NCBI RefSeq assembly: GCF_000192795.1
Contig: NW_007360628.1
Span: 18,711-82,710, forward strand
Direction: 5' to 3'
DNA from: Vavraia culicis subsp. floridensis
Lineage: Eukaryota; Microsporidia; Pleistophoridae
Length of the DNA stretch: 64,000 nucleotides
Positions 8,405 through 17,979 of the stretch are shown piece after piece. Position 1 is the first letter of the stretch, and the number at the start of each line of letters is the position of its first letter. The notes beneath the pieces were generated by a model. The model was not told the origin of the DNA, searched no databases, and saw nothing but the letters and a program-made list of their open reading frames with translations. A program made the position numbers and the translations under genes.

Positions 8405-10714
8405 CTACAACACCATCTCATCCCCCATAATCACCCGTATTACTTCCTTCTCCTTTTCCTTAACGTACACATCAATCCTCTCCCTTCCTGCACACACACA
8501 GTAGTAGCATTGCCCATGCCGTACAACACCAAATCCTTTAAAACGTACCTCATCAACCCGTTCACCATCAATCATCCTCCTGAACACCCGCTCGTCAACA
8601 GCACAGCACTCCTCAACGTACTTTCCGAAGTACCACAGGTTGTTGATTCTGTACTGGTCATCTCTTACCTTGGTGAACAGCAGTATGCCGATTGATACTA
8701 CGTTTGTCTTCTTTGCCACGATCAGGTGCGTGTCATTGTCGAGGTAGTATATTCTGTTGTTGTTTGCTGTTGTTATGAACTGTCCCTTGAGGGACAGGTG
8801 GTACTGCGATAGCAGAGAATGTACGAGTGCAGGGTTAGCGGAGGAGTATTTTACCTTGTTTATTGTGAGCTCGCTGATGTTGGGTACTGCATCGGATGCA
8901 GGGATCGTACGCACCGTATCAGGAACGTGTGTTGGAATGGTTGGTGCACTGCCACTTGCACCACCATTTCTATGTGCACCACCATCCGTACCGCTATTTC
9001 CCTCGCTCCCAGCCTTTGTTCCTCTCCGGCGTAGTATTGCTATAAAAAATGCACCGCTGTTATTGTCCTGGGGATAAAACCGCATGCATTTCTTTAATTC
9101 CTCGTAATTCTCCGATTTGTACTCCGTATCTGTTGTCCATTCTGTAAGACCCTCTCTATAAAATATCTTGTACTTGCCGTTCACGTATCTGCCATTTTCA
9201 TTTCCCTTTTCATTTCCCTTTTCATTTTCATTTCTATTTCCCTTTTCATTTTCAATTCTATTACTATTTCCATTTTTATTATCATTAATATTTCTCTCAT
9301 TGTCTCCCTCCTCATTTCCATCTCCCTCCTCATTTCCATCTCCCTCCTCATTTCCATCTCCCTCCTCATTTCCATCTCTCTCCTCATTTCCATTTCTCTC
9401 CTCATTTCCATTTCTCTCCTCATTTCCATTTCTCTCCTCATTTCCATTTCTCTCCTCATTTCCATTTCTCTCCTCATTTCCATTTCTCTCCTCATTTCCA
9501 TCTCCCTCATCATTTCCATCTCCCTCATCATTTCCATCTCCCTCATCATTTCCATTTCTCTCCTCATTCCCACAATTCATCCTCACCATCTCAAACATGT
9601 CATTCCCAACCTCATCAACACCAACCACCGTGCAAACATCCCTTAAACTCTGCACCACCCATTCATTCTCAACGGGATCAACCGCGCACGTAGAGTAAAC
9701 AACGTACCCGCCATCAACCATGCTCATCGCCTTCATCACCAACGCCCTCATCAAACGCACGTTCTTGCTGAAAACCTTGACCTTGTTCTTCCTGAACGTG
9801 CCATCACCAGAGCACGGCGCATCGACCAGCACGGCATCGTACGGCACAACAGGACGCGGAAAGTTCAGACCGTTCGTATTTGTGAGCAATTTTGGCATGT
9901 GCGCACTTCGGTGCTGAACGATAAAACACCGTTTTAGGTTTGAATCGTTGGCTGTGAGTGTCACACCGTTCTCAAGGAGATGAGTGCTTTTGCTGCCGGG
10001 TGCTGCGCATAGATCAAGGACATGCATGCTTGTACGGCGGTTTTTCAATGTCACTATGAACGATGATGGAAGGATTGATACGAGTTCTTGGCGTGTGATG
10101 ATGTTAAGGTCTGTTAGAATGGTTAGGTACTTTTTGATGAGCGCTATTTCATCATTTTGTGCAGAAGTACCATCGCTTATATGATTTGCAGCGCATTGCT
10201 GTGCATTTTTCTTTGCTTTCTTCCTACTTTGCGCACCTTCTCCCTCCTTCTCCAAATTTAATTCCTTCTCCAGGTCCAATTCCTTCTCCAAATTTAATTC
10301 CTTCTCCAAATTTGATTCTTTCTCCAGGTCCAATTCCTTCTCTAAATTTAATTCCTTCTCCAAATTTAATACCTCCTCCTTCTCCGTTCCCACTTCTTTC
10401 TCACCTTCCCTTTGCTCCCCCTCTCTTCCATCCTCAACACTTCTTCTACTCTTCTCACCAGCACCGATCACATTCCTTTCCCCCATCTCATTCTTCATAC
10501 CACCTCGTTCCACCCATTCATACACATTATCACACATTCTCCTAAATCCCATCTTAACCACCATATCAACCGCATCATCATAATAAGGCGTGCTTTTACT
10601 CACCCGTATAACGTACGGCAACGGTTCATCCATTATATCAACAAATCGCTGCATATCACGTGGTGATAGGCTGAGCATTGTGGTGTAGTAAGGGATGAGG
10701 TGCTTGTTTGACAT
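8405..10714 (-). CDS. TRM4: tRNA (cytosine-5)-methyltransferase Trm4/NSUN2
   Basis: The protein has 769 residues. It methylates cytosine-5 in tRNA, using S-adenosylmethionine. EPLPYVIRVS near residue 30 matches the family N-terminus (PLPxTxR). Motif I is DLCAAPGSK (234-242). Motif IV is DAPCSGDGTFRKN with Cys301, and motif VI is YSTCAVDPVENEWVV with the catalytic-type Cys343. The C-terminal block CMRFYPQDNNSGAFFIAIL is diagnostic of Trm4/NSUN2 rather than Nop2. A final 200 residues resemble the family's C-terminal extension. Two expansions are unusual: LEKE-type repeats at about 117-157, and a long NGNEER/GDGNEE array after residue 381. The first ATG of the conserved region (10714) has CCCCCC nine bases before it. 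It is longer than yeast Trm4 only because of the repeats. Confidence 0.95.
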   Translation of the reverse strand: MSNKHLIPYYTTMLSLSPRDMQRFVDIMDEPLPYVIRVSKSTPYYDDAVDMVVKMGFRRMCDNVYEWVERGGMKNEMGERNVIGAGEKSRRSVEDGREGEQREGEKEVGTEKEEVLNLEKELNLEKELDLEKESNLEKELNLEKELDLEKELNLEKEGEGAQSRKKAKKNAQQCAANHISDGTSAQNDEIALIKKYLTILTDLNIITRQELVSILPSSFIVTLKNRRTSMHVLDLCAAPGSKSTHLLENGVTLTANDSNLKRCFIVQHRSAHMPKLLTNTNGLNFPRPVVPYDAVLVDAPCSGDGTFRKNKVKVFSKNVRLMRALVMKAMSMVDGGYVVYSTCAVDPVENEWVVQSLRDVCTVVGVDEVGNDMFEMVRMNCGNEERNGNDEGDGNDEGDGNDEGDGNEERNGNEERNGNEERNGNEERNGNEERNGNEERNGNEERDGNEEGDGNEEGDGNEEGDGNEEGDNERNINDNKNGNSNRIENEKGNRNENEKGNEKGNENGRYVNGKYKIFYREGLTEWTTDTEYKSENYEELKKCMRFYPQDNNSGAFFIAILRRRGTKAGSEGNSGTDGGAHRNGGASGSAPTIPTHVPDTVRTIPASDAVPNISELTINKVKYSSANPALVHSLLSQYHLSLKGQFITTANNNRIYYLDNDTHLIVAKKTNVVSIGILLFTKVRDDQYRINNLWYFGKYVEECCAVDERVFRRMIDGERVDEVRFKGFGVVRHGQCYYCVCAGRERIDVYVKEKEKEVIRVIMGDEMVL
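9181..9573. repeat. coding 18-bp (six-residue) repeat array in TRM4
   Basis: Units of the type ATTTCCATTTCTCTCCTC and ATTTCCATCTCCCTCCTC repeat more than fifteen times. They encode NGNEER or DGNEEG in the TRM4 frame. Other frames are also open across the array, so it produces long spurious frames on both strands. Confidence 0.9.
10260..10380. repeat. coding 18-21-bp repeat (LEKE) in TRM4
   Basis: Units such as AATTCCTTCTCCAAATTT and the variant with CAGGTC encode alternating NLEKEL and DLEKEL. The translation would form a highly charged helix inserted between the N-terminal PLPY block and the methyltransferase core. Confidence 0.85.
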
Positions 10715-11158
10715 TTGCTGGGGGGTGAGTGGCAGGGGAAGTATTGAAGGAAGAGAATGGTTTGGTAAAAAGTTACGTGTTTGGTGGCGTGCTGTGGCAT
10801 GAAAATACGGATAGATCAAATGATGTGCTCGTGTGGTACGAAACGGATGGCCCTGTTGGCGATTTTCTCCTTAAAAGTACCTCAGAGATAAACGAAGTAT
10901 TTTATGAGCGGGTGCTTTCTTCATTCCAAAAACATGGCCGCACATTTTAAAAAACGCATTTGTTTATCTCCGAGCAGGTACGCTCTCCTGGCCGCTGGGA
11001 GTGACCATGGCTCCGATCCTGCCGATAAGCATATTAAATGGGACGGTTGCCTTACTCACTGCATAATCATGGCATGCTCATAAAACGGCTTTCATCCGTG
11101 GCCGATCTGTTGCTACGCTCCGTTTACGGCCTATTTACGGTTCTGTTCGTTCTACCCC
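10715..11158. other. shared upstream region of TRM4 and RNA15
   Basis: This is a divergent promoter region of about 440 bases. CCC elements sit next to both starts. No other feature is seen. Confidence 0.5.
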
Positions 11159-11767
11159 ATGAAAAAGGGATGCAGCGTGTTCGTAGGAAACATAGACTTT
11201 GACGTGCCCGAGGAAAAACTAATAGAACAGCTGGGCACAATAGGCCGTGTGGTATCATTTCGCATGGTATACGATCACAAGACAAAAAAGAGCAAAGGCT
11301 ACGGCTTCTGCGAGTATGAAAACAAGGAGATCGCCCAGCTGGCAGTCAAAACGCTCAACATATCGTTCAACAACAGGCAGGTAAAGATAAATTACGCTGA
11401 AAATGACATGAAACGCAAGAATAGTTCGTGGAAGATTGAGGACGTGCTCAAGAAGATGGATAAGGTTAATTTGTTGGACGTGTTGAAGTATTTGAAGACG
11501 ATGGCTGTGAACAATACGGGGGAGTTGAGGAGGATGCTGAGGAACGAGCATTTTTGTGCGCTGGTGGTGGGCGCGTTGGTGAAGCTGGGGCTTGTTGATG
11601 AGGAGGGGGTGTGTGAGATCGTGGGCAGGGGAATGGGCATTGAGGGAGGAAAAGAGCACGTGCTGATGCACATTCTGCAGGCCAAAGAAGAGGAACTTGC
11701 AGTGTATGATGAGCATACAAGAGAAAGGATCATGCTGCTGAGGAATATGTTGATCAAAAAGGACTGA
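11159..11767 (+). CDS. RNA15: CstF-64/Rna15-type mRNA 3'-end processing factor
   Basis: The product has 202 residues. An N-terminal RRM (about 5-80) has RNP2 VFVGNI (7-12) and RNP1 KGYGFCEY (46-53). VVSFRMVYDHKTKKSKGYGF is very close to the CstF-64 sequence [20 protein letters not shown]. A hinge-like helical segment (about 92-150) follows, and the last 30 residues (EHTRERIMLLRNML) match the CstF-64 C-terminal helical domain. The proline/glycine-rich linker of animal and yeast homologues is almost absent. The factor recognises GU/U-rich elements downstream of polyadenylation sites together with CstF-77/Rna14. The start is fixed by CCCC directly before the ATG. The family assignment is firm. 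Confidence 0.94.
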   Translation: MKKGCSVFVGNIDFDVPEEKLIEQLGTIGRVVSFRMVYDHKTKKSKGYGFCEYENKEIAQLAVKTLNISFNNRQVKINYAENDMKRKNSSWKIEDVLKKMDKVNLLDVLKYLKTMAVNNTGELRRMLRNEHFCALVVGALVKLGLVDEEGVCEIVGRGMGIEGGKEHVLMHILQAKEEELAVYDEHTRERIMLLRNMLIKKD

Positions 11768-12335
11768 TGGAGAACAGCAACGTGTTAATTGGTAGGAGAT
11801 GAGGTACAAGGCATGCGTACTGCCCAATGATGTGTAGCAGAGCGTGCGTCATTAAAGTAAATTTACTCTTTTTTGTAGCGAAGCATATTTTTGAAAATCA
11901 TTTATTGGGACTTTCACCTACCGCAGCGGCTGCGCCTCACGGTACCGAGCGGAACGTATGACCGCACGGAGAGGTGCGGTTGCGATAGGTGAATTTAGCC
12001 TGGCGGATGAAACGAGCTACCAGCGGTGGTAATGCAAATAAAGCTGTAGCGGTGGGGAGCACAGCATAGGAACGAAATGCTTGTTTTGATACCGTGGTAG
12101 AACAAAGAACGGTCCCTACCGCAAGGAAGTGTTCGTTACGTTTTCAGTCCTGCTGTTGTAACGGTATTCTCGTCAAGAGATGAATGCCCCTTGATAGCAC
12201 GCAAACACACCACAAAGCAAGAATGTCCTCCTCATCACTGCTCGATTCATAAAAATCTATAAATTTCTGTTAAAACCACGGTTCTCAGACCAACACCCAA
12301 TTCATAAGCAAACCAAACAACTTATCAAATAAAAA
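11768..12335. other. intergenic between convergent RNA15 and RPL26
   Basis: About 570 bases hold no gene that I can support. A GC-richer stretch at 11930-12000 (ACCTACCGCAGCGGCTGCGC) stands out but does not fold obviously into a tRNA. Confidence 0.45.
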
Positions 12336-12710
12336 TTACTGTCCTTTAATTTTCTCAATCACCTTATTCCTGTCGTATTCCATGCTCAGCCTGACAATAG
12401 ACAAATTAGAAGGATGCACCCCCAGGTACCGCACCGCTCCATCCTTCTTTGTGATGGACACCCCCTCCACACAAATCTTCCTCGCAATCCTGTTCACCTT
12501 GACAACCTTGCCCTCTGTCTTCTTGTACTTGCCAACACGCACCAGAACAATATCGTTTGGTCGGACAGGTATGCGCTTGATGCCGATCTCCTCTTTCAGG
12601 GCTTTTGAGAGCGGAGCGGTCATCTGCTTGGTTAGATCGGTTGATTTGGCGTTGAAGTGCTTCTTGCGCTGCTTGCGGCGTGACGATGAGATGCTCGTGT
12701 TTAGTTTCAT
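12336..12710 (-). CDS. RPL26: 60S ribosomal protein uL24 (L26)
   Basis: The product has 124 residues. The N-terminus SSSRRKQRKKHFNAKST is the L26 signature. The segment IPVRPNDIVLVRVGKYKKTEGKVVKVNR is the KOW motif, which packs against rRNA near the polypeptide exit tunnel. IARKICVEGVSITKKDGAVRYLGVHPSNLSIVRL completes the conserved core. The length is near that of other eukaryotes after trimming of the C-terminal tail. The ATG at 12710 follows CCCC by six bases. No intron is needed. A long A/T palindrome-like tract lies immediately upstream. Confidence 0.97.
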   Translation of the reverse strand: MKLNTSISSSRRKQRKKHFNAKSTDLTKQMTAPLSKALKEEIGIKRIPVRPNDIVLVRVGKYKKTEGKVVKVNRIARKICVEGVSITKKDGAVRYLGVHPSNLSIVRLSMEYDRNKVIEKIKGQ

Positions 12711-12736
12711 TCTGAGGGGATAAAAAAATATTTTTG
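12711..12736 (-). promoter_or_regulatory. RPL26 upstream element: A/T tract plus CCCC
   Basis: On the gene strand, AAAAATATTTTTTTA is followed by TCCCCTCAGA and then the ATG. The RPS15 gene has the same arrangement, so this may be a ribosomal-protein promoter class, comparable to the AAATTT-like signal reported for microsporidian ribosomal genes. Confidence 0.55.
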
Positions 12737-14158
12737 GTTAAAACGGCTTGTGGATCAATCGAGGATGTGGGCATGGTACCGAATAATACGGTTGAGGGCG
12801 GTGCTGCTGTTCTAGCATGAAAAATGTTCATGCAGTTGAAGTATTCTGTGTGAAGGGCGTTCATAAAATTTAACTGTTTTCGTTTCCCTACGGCGAGAAG
12901 AAAAGATGCAAGAATGTACCGTGCACGGACCCGTGCCCAAAATTGCACACTAAGGCACGCCACAAAAAATGATCAGGTAGATCCTTAATTAGCGGTGGAA
13001 CAGCTCATTCAGAACAAATGAGAAGTGAAACGTTCACACAATCGGTTATACGTATTACCACGTTAGAGCGCTCCATATAGTATCAAAAGAACGTACTTCC
13101 TTTGTTAGAGGTACAAAACGCTGGCATGGTACGCAATGCCATACCTTACGAGCAAGTCTAAGCGCACTTTCCCGTAAAACATTTTTATTTTTTGGCAACA
13201 CGTCCATGTACACCTATCAGAAGCATTCGCAAGGCTGATACGTTTCCACAGTAGAAATAGAATCGTTAGTAAATAAAAGTTTTGAGGGAAGCTGCTGTGA
13301 AAATATACGTGGCATTAAAAGGGGTAAGTACCTCTCTTGTGGTTGTTTTGCTGTTCAGCGTGCTCCCCGTTTTGTAGTCAAAGCATGCTCATTTATTTCG
13401 CAACACCCCCACGCACATCGGAGATCCTCTCATTCGCTTGTTCCCTTACATCACCAGGAATTAAAAATTTGCTTTTCCACCTCAGTCACAGGGAAATACA
13501 GGTGATGAAGAATGCAGCACCATTGCACAGCTCTGCCAATGGCCGTATTCGAACAAATTATGGGATAGAACTGCAAGGAGGTGCTAGATTGTAAGTTTGA
13601 ATCTTATGCGCTGGAAGGTGCGTGGACAAGCAGTGATGATGCGAGCGGGGAACGGTGCGGTGATAACCGTAGGATAAGTTCGCCATGAACGGTCTGCTAT
13701 GCCTATTCGGTGTCTATCCGGTTAATTGTTCGTTCCTGGTTCGTGGTGCGCTTGGACAAATCGGCGTTTTATCGCCTTGTACTGAAGATATGGCGGGTTC
13801 ACTTAGCATGCTGTGAGCAGCAATGCGTTCTAACATGTTCTGATCGATCGATGATGCGTTCTAATACGTTCTGTTCAGGCATACCCTGGGATGAAGAAGC
13901 GGTTCAAAAAGCAGAAATTGCCCTTGGAAGGACTGATCGTGAAGATAAGTGCACCACGAGCAGCTCGGGACAGGGATGACAGCATTTTAAACGATGAATG
14001 GGCCGAAATCAAAAATGAAAGCGATTCGTTTTTAAAACCGGACTGATGGGCGTAGCCATCCGAAGAGCAAAATAGGGAATGCGTCTTGGCAATGCTGCAC
14101 AGGTGTAATAAAACGGTTGGTCACAGAGCGTTTTTATTAAATTGCTTTCACACGTCTC
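12737..14158. other. intergenic, no gene seen
   Basis: About 1.4 kb lies upstream of RPL26 and downstream of RCC1. The short frames here lack homology or start signals. The sequence at 13545-13620 contains TTCGAAC and GTTTGAATC strings, but neither has pairing arms for a tRNA. Confidence 0.5.
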
Positions 14159-15229
14159 TCACTTCGTAACCACCACACAGAAATCGTGTCCAACATCAAA
14201 ACTCACAATTTCTTCAAAGTCTATCTCCATCTTCTTCGGGGCATTGCTGTCCTGGCCTGCATAGCCACACTCACCGTGCGAATTGAATCCCCAGCTGTAC
14301 ATCCCGTCATCGGTGTATGCGACCGAAAAAAAGCCTTTTGTCCTCGCCATCCTCACGTTCGCCAGGTCAATGTGTGTTAAGCTGTCCCTATCTGCGTTAT
14401 CCTTTGTTCCAAGCTGTCCAAACATGTTATGACCTGCCGCATACAACTTCTTATCCTTGGTGGTGAAGAGCGTGTGCACCTCACCGCCTGATATGCCATG
14501 TATGTGTTCAAGAGGCACAGTTCTTTTGCTTATTCCGCTCATTTTATCGCCCAGTCCGAGCTGCCCGTTGCCGTTCTGGCCGAACGCGAACGCTTCCCCC
14601 TTTTCACTCACCATAAAAGACGTGCTCGTGCCGCAAAACATCTTCGAGCACTTGGAGTACCTTGACCGCCTGTTAGCAACCAACACAGGTCCAAGTTCGC
14701 TGCTTCTTCCCATCCTCCTACGCTTATAAACTCCCTTCTCGCCAAACTCATTAGCTCCAAGCGCATACACCTCTCCCCTCACGCTGTAAAGAATGTGATT
14801 ACTGCCGACCGCCAAAAGCTTGACAGGTCCTCTGTGCAGTACTACAGGTGCCTTCTGAAACTTTTTGTTCGCTCTAAATCCTATAACTCCGCTCTTGTCC
14901 CTGAATGTGCCCCATCCGTACAGCTTGCCACTTTTTCCAACGCAAAAACTGGAAGACTGTCCTGCACCGATGTGAATGACCGGTTCAGGCACTTCTATGC
15001 GCAGTGGTACGTTCTCATCCCCGTCACGGCCCAGTGCAAATTCATCATTGCAACCGAACGAATAAATTATGCCCTCGCTGAGGATCAAGGTGTGCAAACT
15101 ACCACAGCACACCTTGTCAACCTTCATTTCGGAGAATAAAGCGAGTTCTAATGGTTTTGAGGAATGTCCCGGTTCCTCACCCGTGCCTAACTGCGATAAA
15201 AGGTTTGAACCGAAGGTATACACTGCCAT
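14159..15229 (-). CDS. RCC1: RCC1, Ran guanine-nucleotide exchange factor
   Basis: The protein has 356 residues. It is a seven-bladed propeller built of RCC1 repeats: YTFGSNLLSQLGTG at the start, then YSFGCNDEFALGRDG, YGWGTFRDKSG, YALGANEFGEKG, FAFGQNGNGQLGLG, YAAGHNMFGQLGT and YSWGFNSHGECGYAG, each followed by a GxxH-type strand such as CCGSLHTLIL and SGGEVHTLF. RCC1 charges Ran with GTP on chromatin and so drives nuclear transport and spindle assembly. Length and repeat number match a bare RCC1 with no extra domain. The ATG at 15229 begins exactly at the first blade and has CCC four bases upstream. Other RCC1-repeat proteins exist, but the minimal architecture favours the Ran exchange factor. 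Confidence 0.85.
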   Translation of the reverse strand: MAVYTFGSNLLSQLGTGEEPGHSSKPLELALFSEMKVDKVCCGSLHTLILSEGIIYSFGCNDEFALGRDGDENVPLRIEVPEPVIHIGAGQSSSFCVGKSGKLYGWGTFRDKSGVIGFRANKKFQKAPVVLHRGPVKLLAVGSNHILYSVRGEVYALGANEFGEKGVYKRRRMGRSSELGPVLVANRRSRYSKCSKMFCGTSTSFMVSEKGEAFAFGQNGNGQLGLGDKMSGISKRTVPLEHIHGISGGEVHTLFTTKDKKLYAAGHNMFGQLGTKDNADRDSLTHIDLANVRMARTKGFFSVAYTDDGMYSWGFNSHGECGYAGQDSNAPKKMEIDFEEIVSFDVGHDFCVVVTK

Positions 15230-16279
15230 GGAAGGGCTGCCGCATAAAATTCGTAAAACGTAGAGGATTTGCTTCAAGCAGAGCGAAAGATGGCAAGGGC
15301 TTAGTGGCAGAGGAGCTGTGTAAAGCACAGAGGAGGTGGTAAAAGTTTTAGCGGTGGAGCTGTGTAAAGCACAGCATGTAATGAATGGCAAACATTCCTC
15401 CCACTTATTCACGGAGTCAGCGTAGGGTGTAGCGTTATAAATCACTCTCACAGGCCCATTCCATCAAATCAAGGTAGTAAAGATCCCATACTCAGCCACA
15501 GATGTCAAAAATATTTATTTGCACTAAAACACCGTTCTGAACCGTGAGCAGCACCGTCCACAACATCTTATCTTTGATCACGTTCTAGATAAGAGAAAAA
15601 CGTACCATCAGGTTCGTAGCGTAGAGAAGAATTGATGAAAGTACTTGATCGGCGGTTACGTGTAGGGCGTGTTTAGCACGGCATTGAAAGTCTCCAACAC
15701 AAACCGTACGCTTCGATGTTCCTGCATTATTTTACGGTATGCTGCCCGTTCTTGACGGGTAAACATCGCATGCAGGCAATCTTTACGTTCCTCCGCACGT
15801 ATTACCAATTCAAATTTCACGGCAAATGAACCAAGACCGATGTTTTAATCGTAAATTCTTTGCTACCGTTTTGTTGTGCATTTAGGGCGTAGCATAGGAA
15901 ATAAATTTGCTTACTTTTCTGAGAGGAACTCCCAAACAGCTGTTACTTACCGTACCTCTGCAACAACGATAAGTAAAGGACGATTCTCTCGGAAAACTTG
16001 TAAAAATGGTAGAATGTGGTTGCTTGCAGTTCGCGTGGTATGAAAATGAATATTTGTGGAGTAACACGGCGGGTACATCGTATAAAAGCGCAATATTTAA
16101 TTTATGCAAGGTGCACAACAAAAATACGTTCTAAGACCAAGCAAATCACCTGCATAACGAGTGATACACCGGCTTATTATGCGCTGCCTGCCTATGCAAT
16201 AAGTGTTTGACTCGTTGTATGAGTGAGTTATGTATGATGACTCACCAACTCATTTCTTTTGCCGGCTCATGGAATGATC
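15230..16279. other. intergenic, upstream of RCC1
   Basis: About 1 kb without a supported gene. The string GCGGTGGAGCTGTG-like (AGGAGCTGTGTAAAGCACAG) occurs twice, at about 15310-15330 and 15355-15375. AAAAATATTTATTT lies near 15507. Confidence 0.45.
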
Positions 16280-17233
16280 CTAAGATTCATTTGCTCTGCC
16301 AGCTCGCACCAAAATCCTCTTTAAATCAATTTTCAGGTACCGGTAGTACAAAACCATCTGACCAATCACCAAGAAGTGCCACACTGCATGTGAATCGACC
16401 AGAAAAACGATTGGTCTTACATCCAAGCCCTCAACCACCACACACAGGATGGTAAGGCACACGAACACAGCGATGAACGGTGTTCTCACCTTGAAATATT
16501 CGAACAGCATACCAGCACAGAAGAACGAAATGAACAGTGCGCACGTGTATTTGAGCAGTGTGGGATTGAACGAGAAGAGGTGCTTGGCCGTTATCAGCGA
16601 GAATAGCGTGAGCGATACGAAAATGCTGGGACGGGGTGTGCCGTAGAGATACGACAGCTTTACCACGAACGTATGGCATGCGTGGAGAATGGAGAGAAGC
16701 ACGAAGAAGTAATCGAGTCGCTTGGTGAGAGGCGTATCGTTGATGTGTAGGAGTATGCTTGACATGAATGTTAGGGCGTTTATCGTGCACTGCACCTTTA
16801 TGAGCGTGAGGTACGACCGTATGAACGGCGCTTGCTCGGTTTCATGGGCAGTTTCTGTGTTACCGGTCATCACTCTGTTATTGGCATGGTTGCTGTGCGC
16901 ATGTTCTTTGGCACCACTCGCATTTTCGTTTTCATCTTTTACTTTCGTTTTTGCCATGAGCGTGGCACCACTCGCATTTTCGTTTTCATCTTTTACTTTC
17001 GTTTTTGCCATGAGCGTGGCACCACTCGCATTTTCGTTTTCATCTTTTACTTTCGTTTTTGCCATGAGCAGCATCATTTCAGTTCTTTCCTCCCCCTCAA
17101 CTACCAAATTGATGTTCATTCCCCTCTGTTTGCTCTTCATCACGTGTTCTGACACGATCACCGGCACGGCATACTCCTGTACAACGGTGCCTGTACCATT
17201 GGTATTGATCTGCACGTCCTTATCGATTATCAT
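16280..17233 (-). CDS. PER1: Per1/PGAP3-like protein, C-terminal part in a second frame
   Basis: This frame encodes the catalytic membrane domain of a Per1-type protein (CREST superfamily), which remodels lipids on GPI anchors in the ER. LTFMSSILLHINDTPLTKRL plus DYF matches PGAP3 (NAWFWSTVFHTRDT, LTEKMDYF), and EGLDVRPIVFLVDSHAVWH matches ELLDFPPLFWVLDAHAIWH. The conserved Ser, Asp and three His of the superfamily are present. About six helices follow. Upstream is a hydrophilic insert with three copies of an 18-residue repeat (MAKTKVKDENENASGATL). The first ATG of this frame (17233) overlaps the stop of the preceding frame as ATGA. The frame itself is open back to 17341, so the two parts may be joined by a -1 frameshift. 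It could also be a frameshifted pseudogene or a sequence error. Confidence 0.8.
   Translation of the reverse strand: MIIDKDVQINTNGTGTVVQEYAVPVIVSEHVMKSKQRGMNINLVVEGEERTEMMLLMAKTKVKDENENASGATLMAKTKVKDENENASGATLMAKTKVKDENENASGAKEHAHSNHANNRVMTGNTETAHETEQAPFIRSYLTLIKVQCTINALTFMSSILLHINDTPLTKRLDYFFVLLSILHACHTFVVKLSYLYGTPRPSIFVSLTLFSLITAKHLFSFNPTLLKYTCALFISFFCAGMLFEYFKVRTPFIAVFVCLTILCVVVEGLDVRPIVFLVDSHAVWHFLVIGQMVLYYRYLKIDLKRILVRAGRANES
16911..17072. repeat. 54-bp coding tandem repeat, three copies
   Basis: Copies begin at 16911, 16965 and 17019 and are essentially identical. They encode MAKTKVKDENENASGATL three times in the Per1-like C-terminal frame. The near-identity points to recent expansion. 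Confidence 0.95.
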
Positions 17234-17979
17234 GCTGGTGTGCTCTCTACCGGTCGCTGCATTCCTACCGGTATTTGCACCCGTATCACTCTTCGTCTCT
17301 TCTCTGTTTTTTCTCGTAAAACTCCCCAGCCACACCAAAGATTAACCACAAACCCGATAACGCTCAGAACCATGCTCACAACCTCGTTACACCCATACAC
17401 ACATCTAAAAGCGTACCTCATCCTCCTTTTAACATTCCCATACCTCAGAACATGCACAGTCATGTAATGTGCCAGCTGTTCCTTCTTGTCATTTGAGGTG
17501 CGCCTTACTACTCTGTCCAGAACTGAGAGTCGAGGCGCGATTGCGCTGTAAATACGGGCATATGTCCGAAGAAACGTGCGTTTTTGGTGTGCACTAAAGT
17601 TTTTAAACAGAAAAATCGAAAGATCTATGCTTGAAGGATACGTGTGCTCGATTTTACCTGCTTTCATGACGCACTCGGTGTCATCAGCCATAAAATCTTC
17701 CAAATCTGTGCATGCACCCGTGTTATAATCTGCTAGCGCTACCTTTTCATCTTTTGCACACGTTTTTCTGTTCATAGTCACCTCATCATGTGTTCTGCTA
17801 AATACGTCAGACTTGTCTGCCAGCATTACGTCCTCGTGACAGGCACCGAGCCTATCTATGCGTATCGCTGCCTTAAAGCTCGTGTTACGTATAAAAATGA
17901 AGAATAGCATGAAAGAGTGGAAGATGAAACTAAAAAGGTAAAAAAGACGGATGAAAGGTAACAAATTAAAATGATACAT
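17230..17979 (-). CDS. PER1: Per1/PGAP3-like protein, N-terminal part
   Basis: This is a 249-residue frame. It starts with a hydrophobic leader (residues 4-30, signal anchor or signal peptide), then a lumenal-type region with four cysteines (in ACHED, KTCAK, GACTD and TECVM). YGCNEVVSMVLSVIGFVVNL corresponds to PGAP3 FFQEPASAVASFLNGLASL, the first helix of the Per1 core. After that helix the frame runs into a basic tail (LREKTEKRRRVIRVQ) and stops at TGA, while the remainder of the protein continues in the -1 frame. The ATG at 17979 has a CTCC element upstream rather than a clean CCC. Taken alone the product would lack the catalytic His residues. Confidence 0.75.
   Translation of the reverse strand: MYHFNLLPFIRLFYLFSFIFHSFMLFFIFIRNTSFKAAIRIDRLGACHEDVMLADKSDVFSRTHDEVTMNRKTCAKDEKVALADYNTGACTDLEDFMADDTECVMKAGKIEHTYPSSIDLSIFLFKNFSAHQKRTFLRTYARIYSAIAPRLSVLDRVVRRTSNDKKEQLAHYMTVHVLRYGNVKRRMRYAFRCVYGCNEVVSMVLSVIGFVVNLWCGWGVLREKTEKRRRVIRVQIPVGMQRPVESTPA

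Noticed and set aside
9168..9698. Long plus-strand and second minus-strand frames rich in SFPF and REMEM repeats
   Set aside because: These are shadows of the six-residue repeat array inside TRM4; an 18-bp repeat keeps several frames open at once.
13540..13620. tRNA-like TTCGAAC and GTTTGAATC strings
   Set aside because: Neither string is flanked by complementary five-base stems, and no acceptor or anticodon arm can be drawn.
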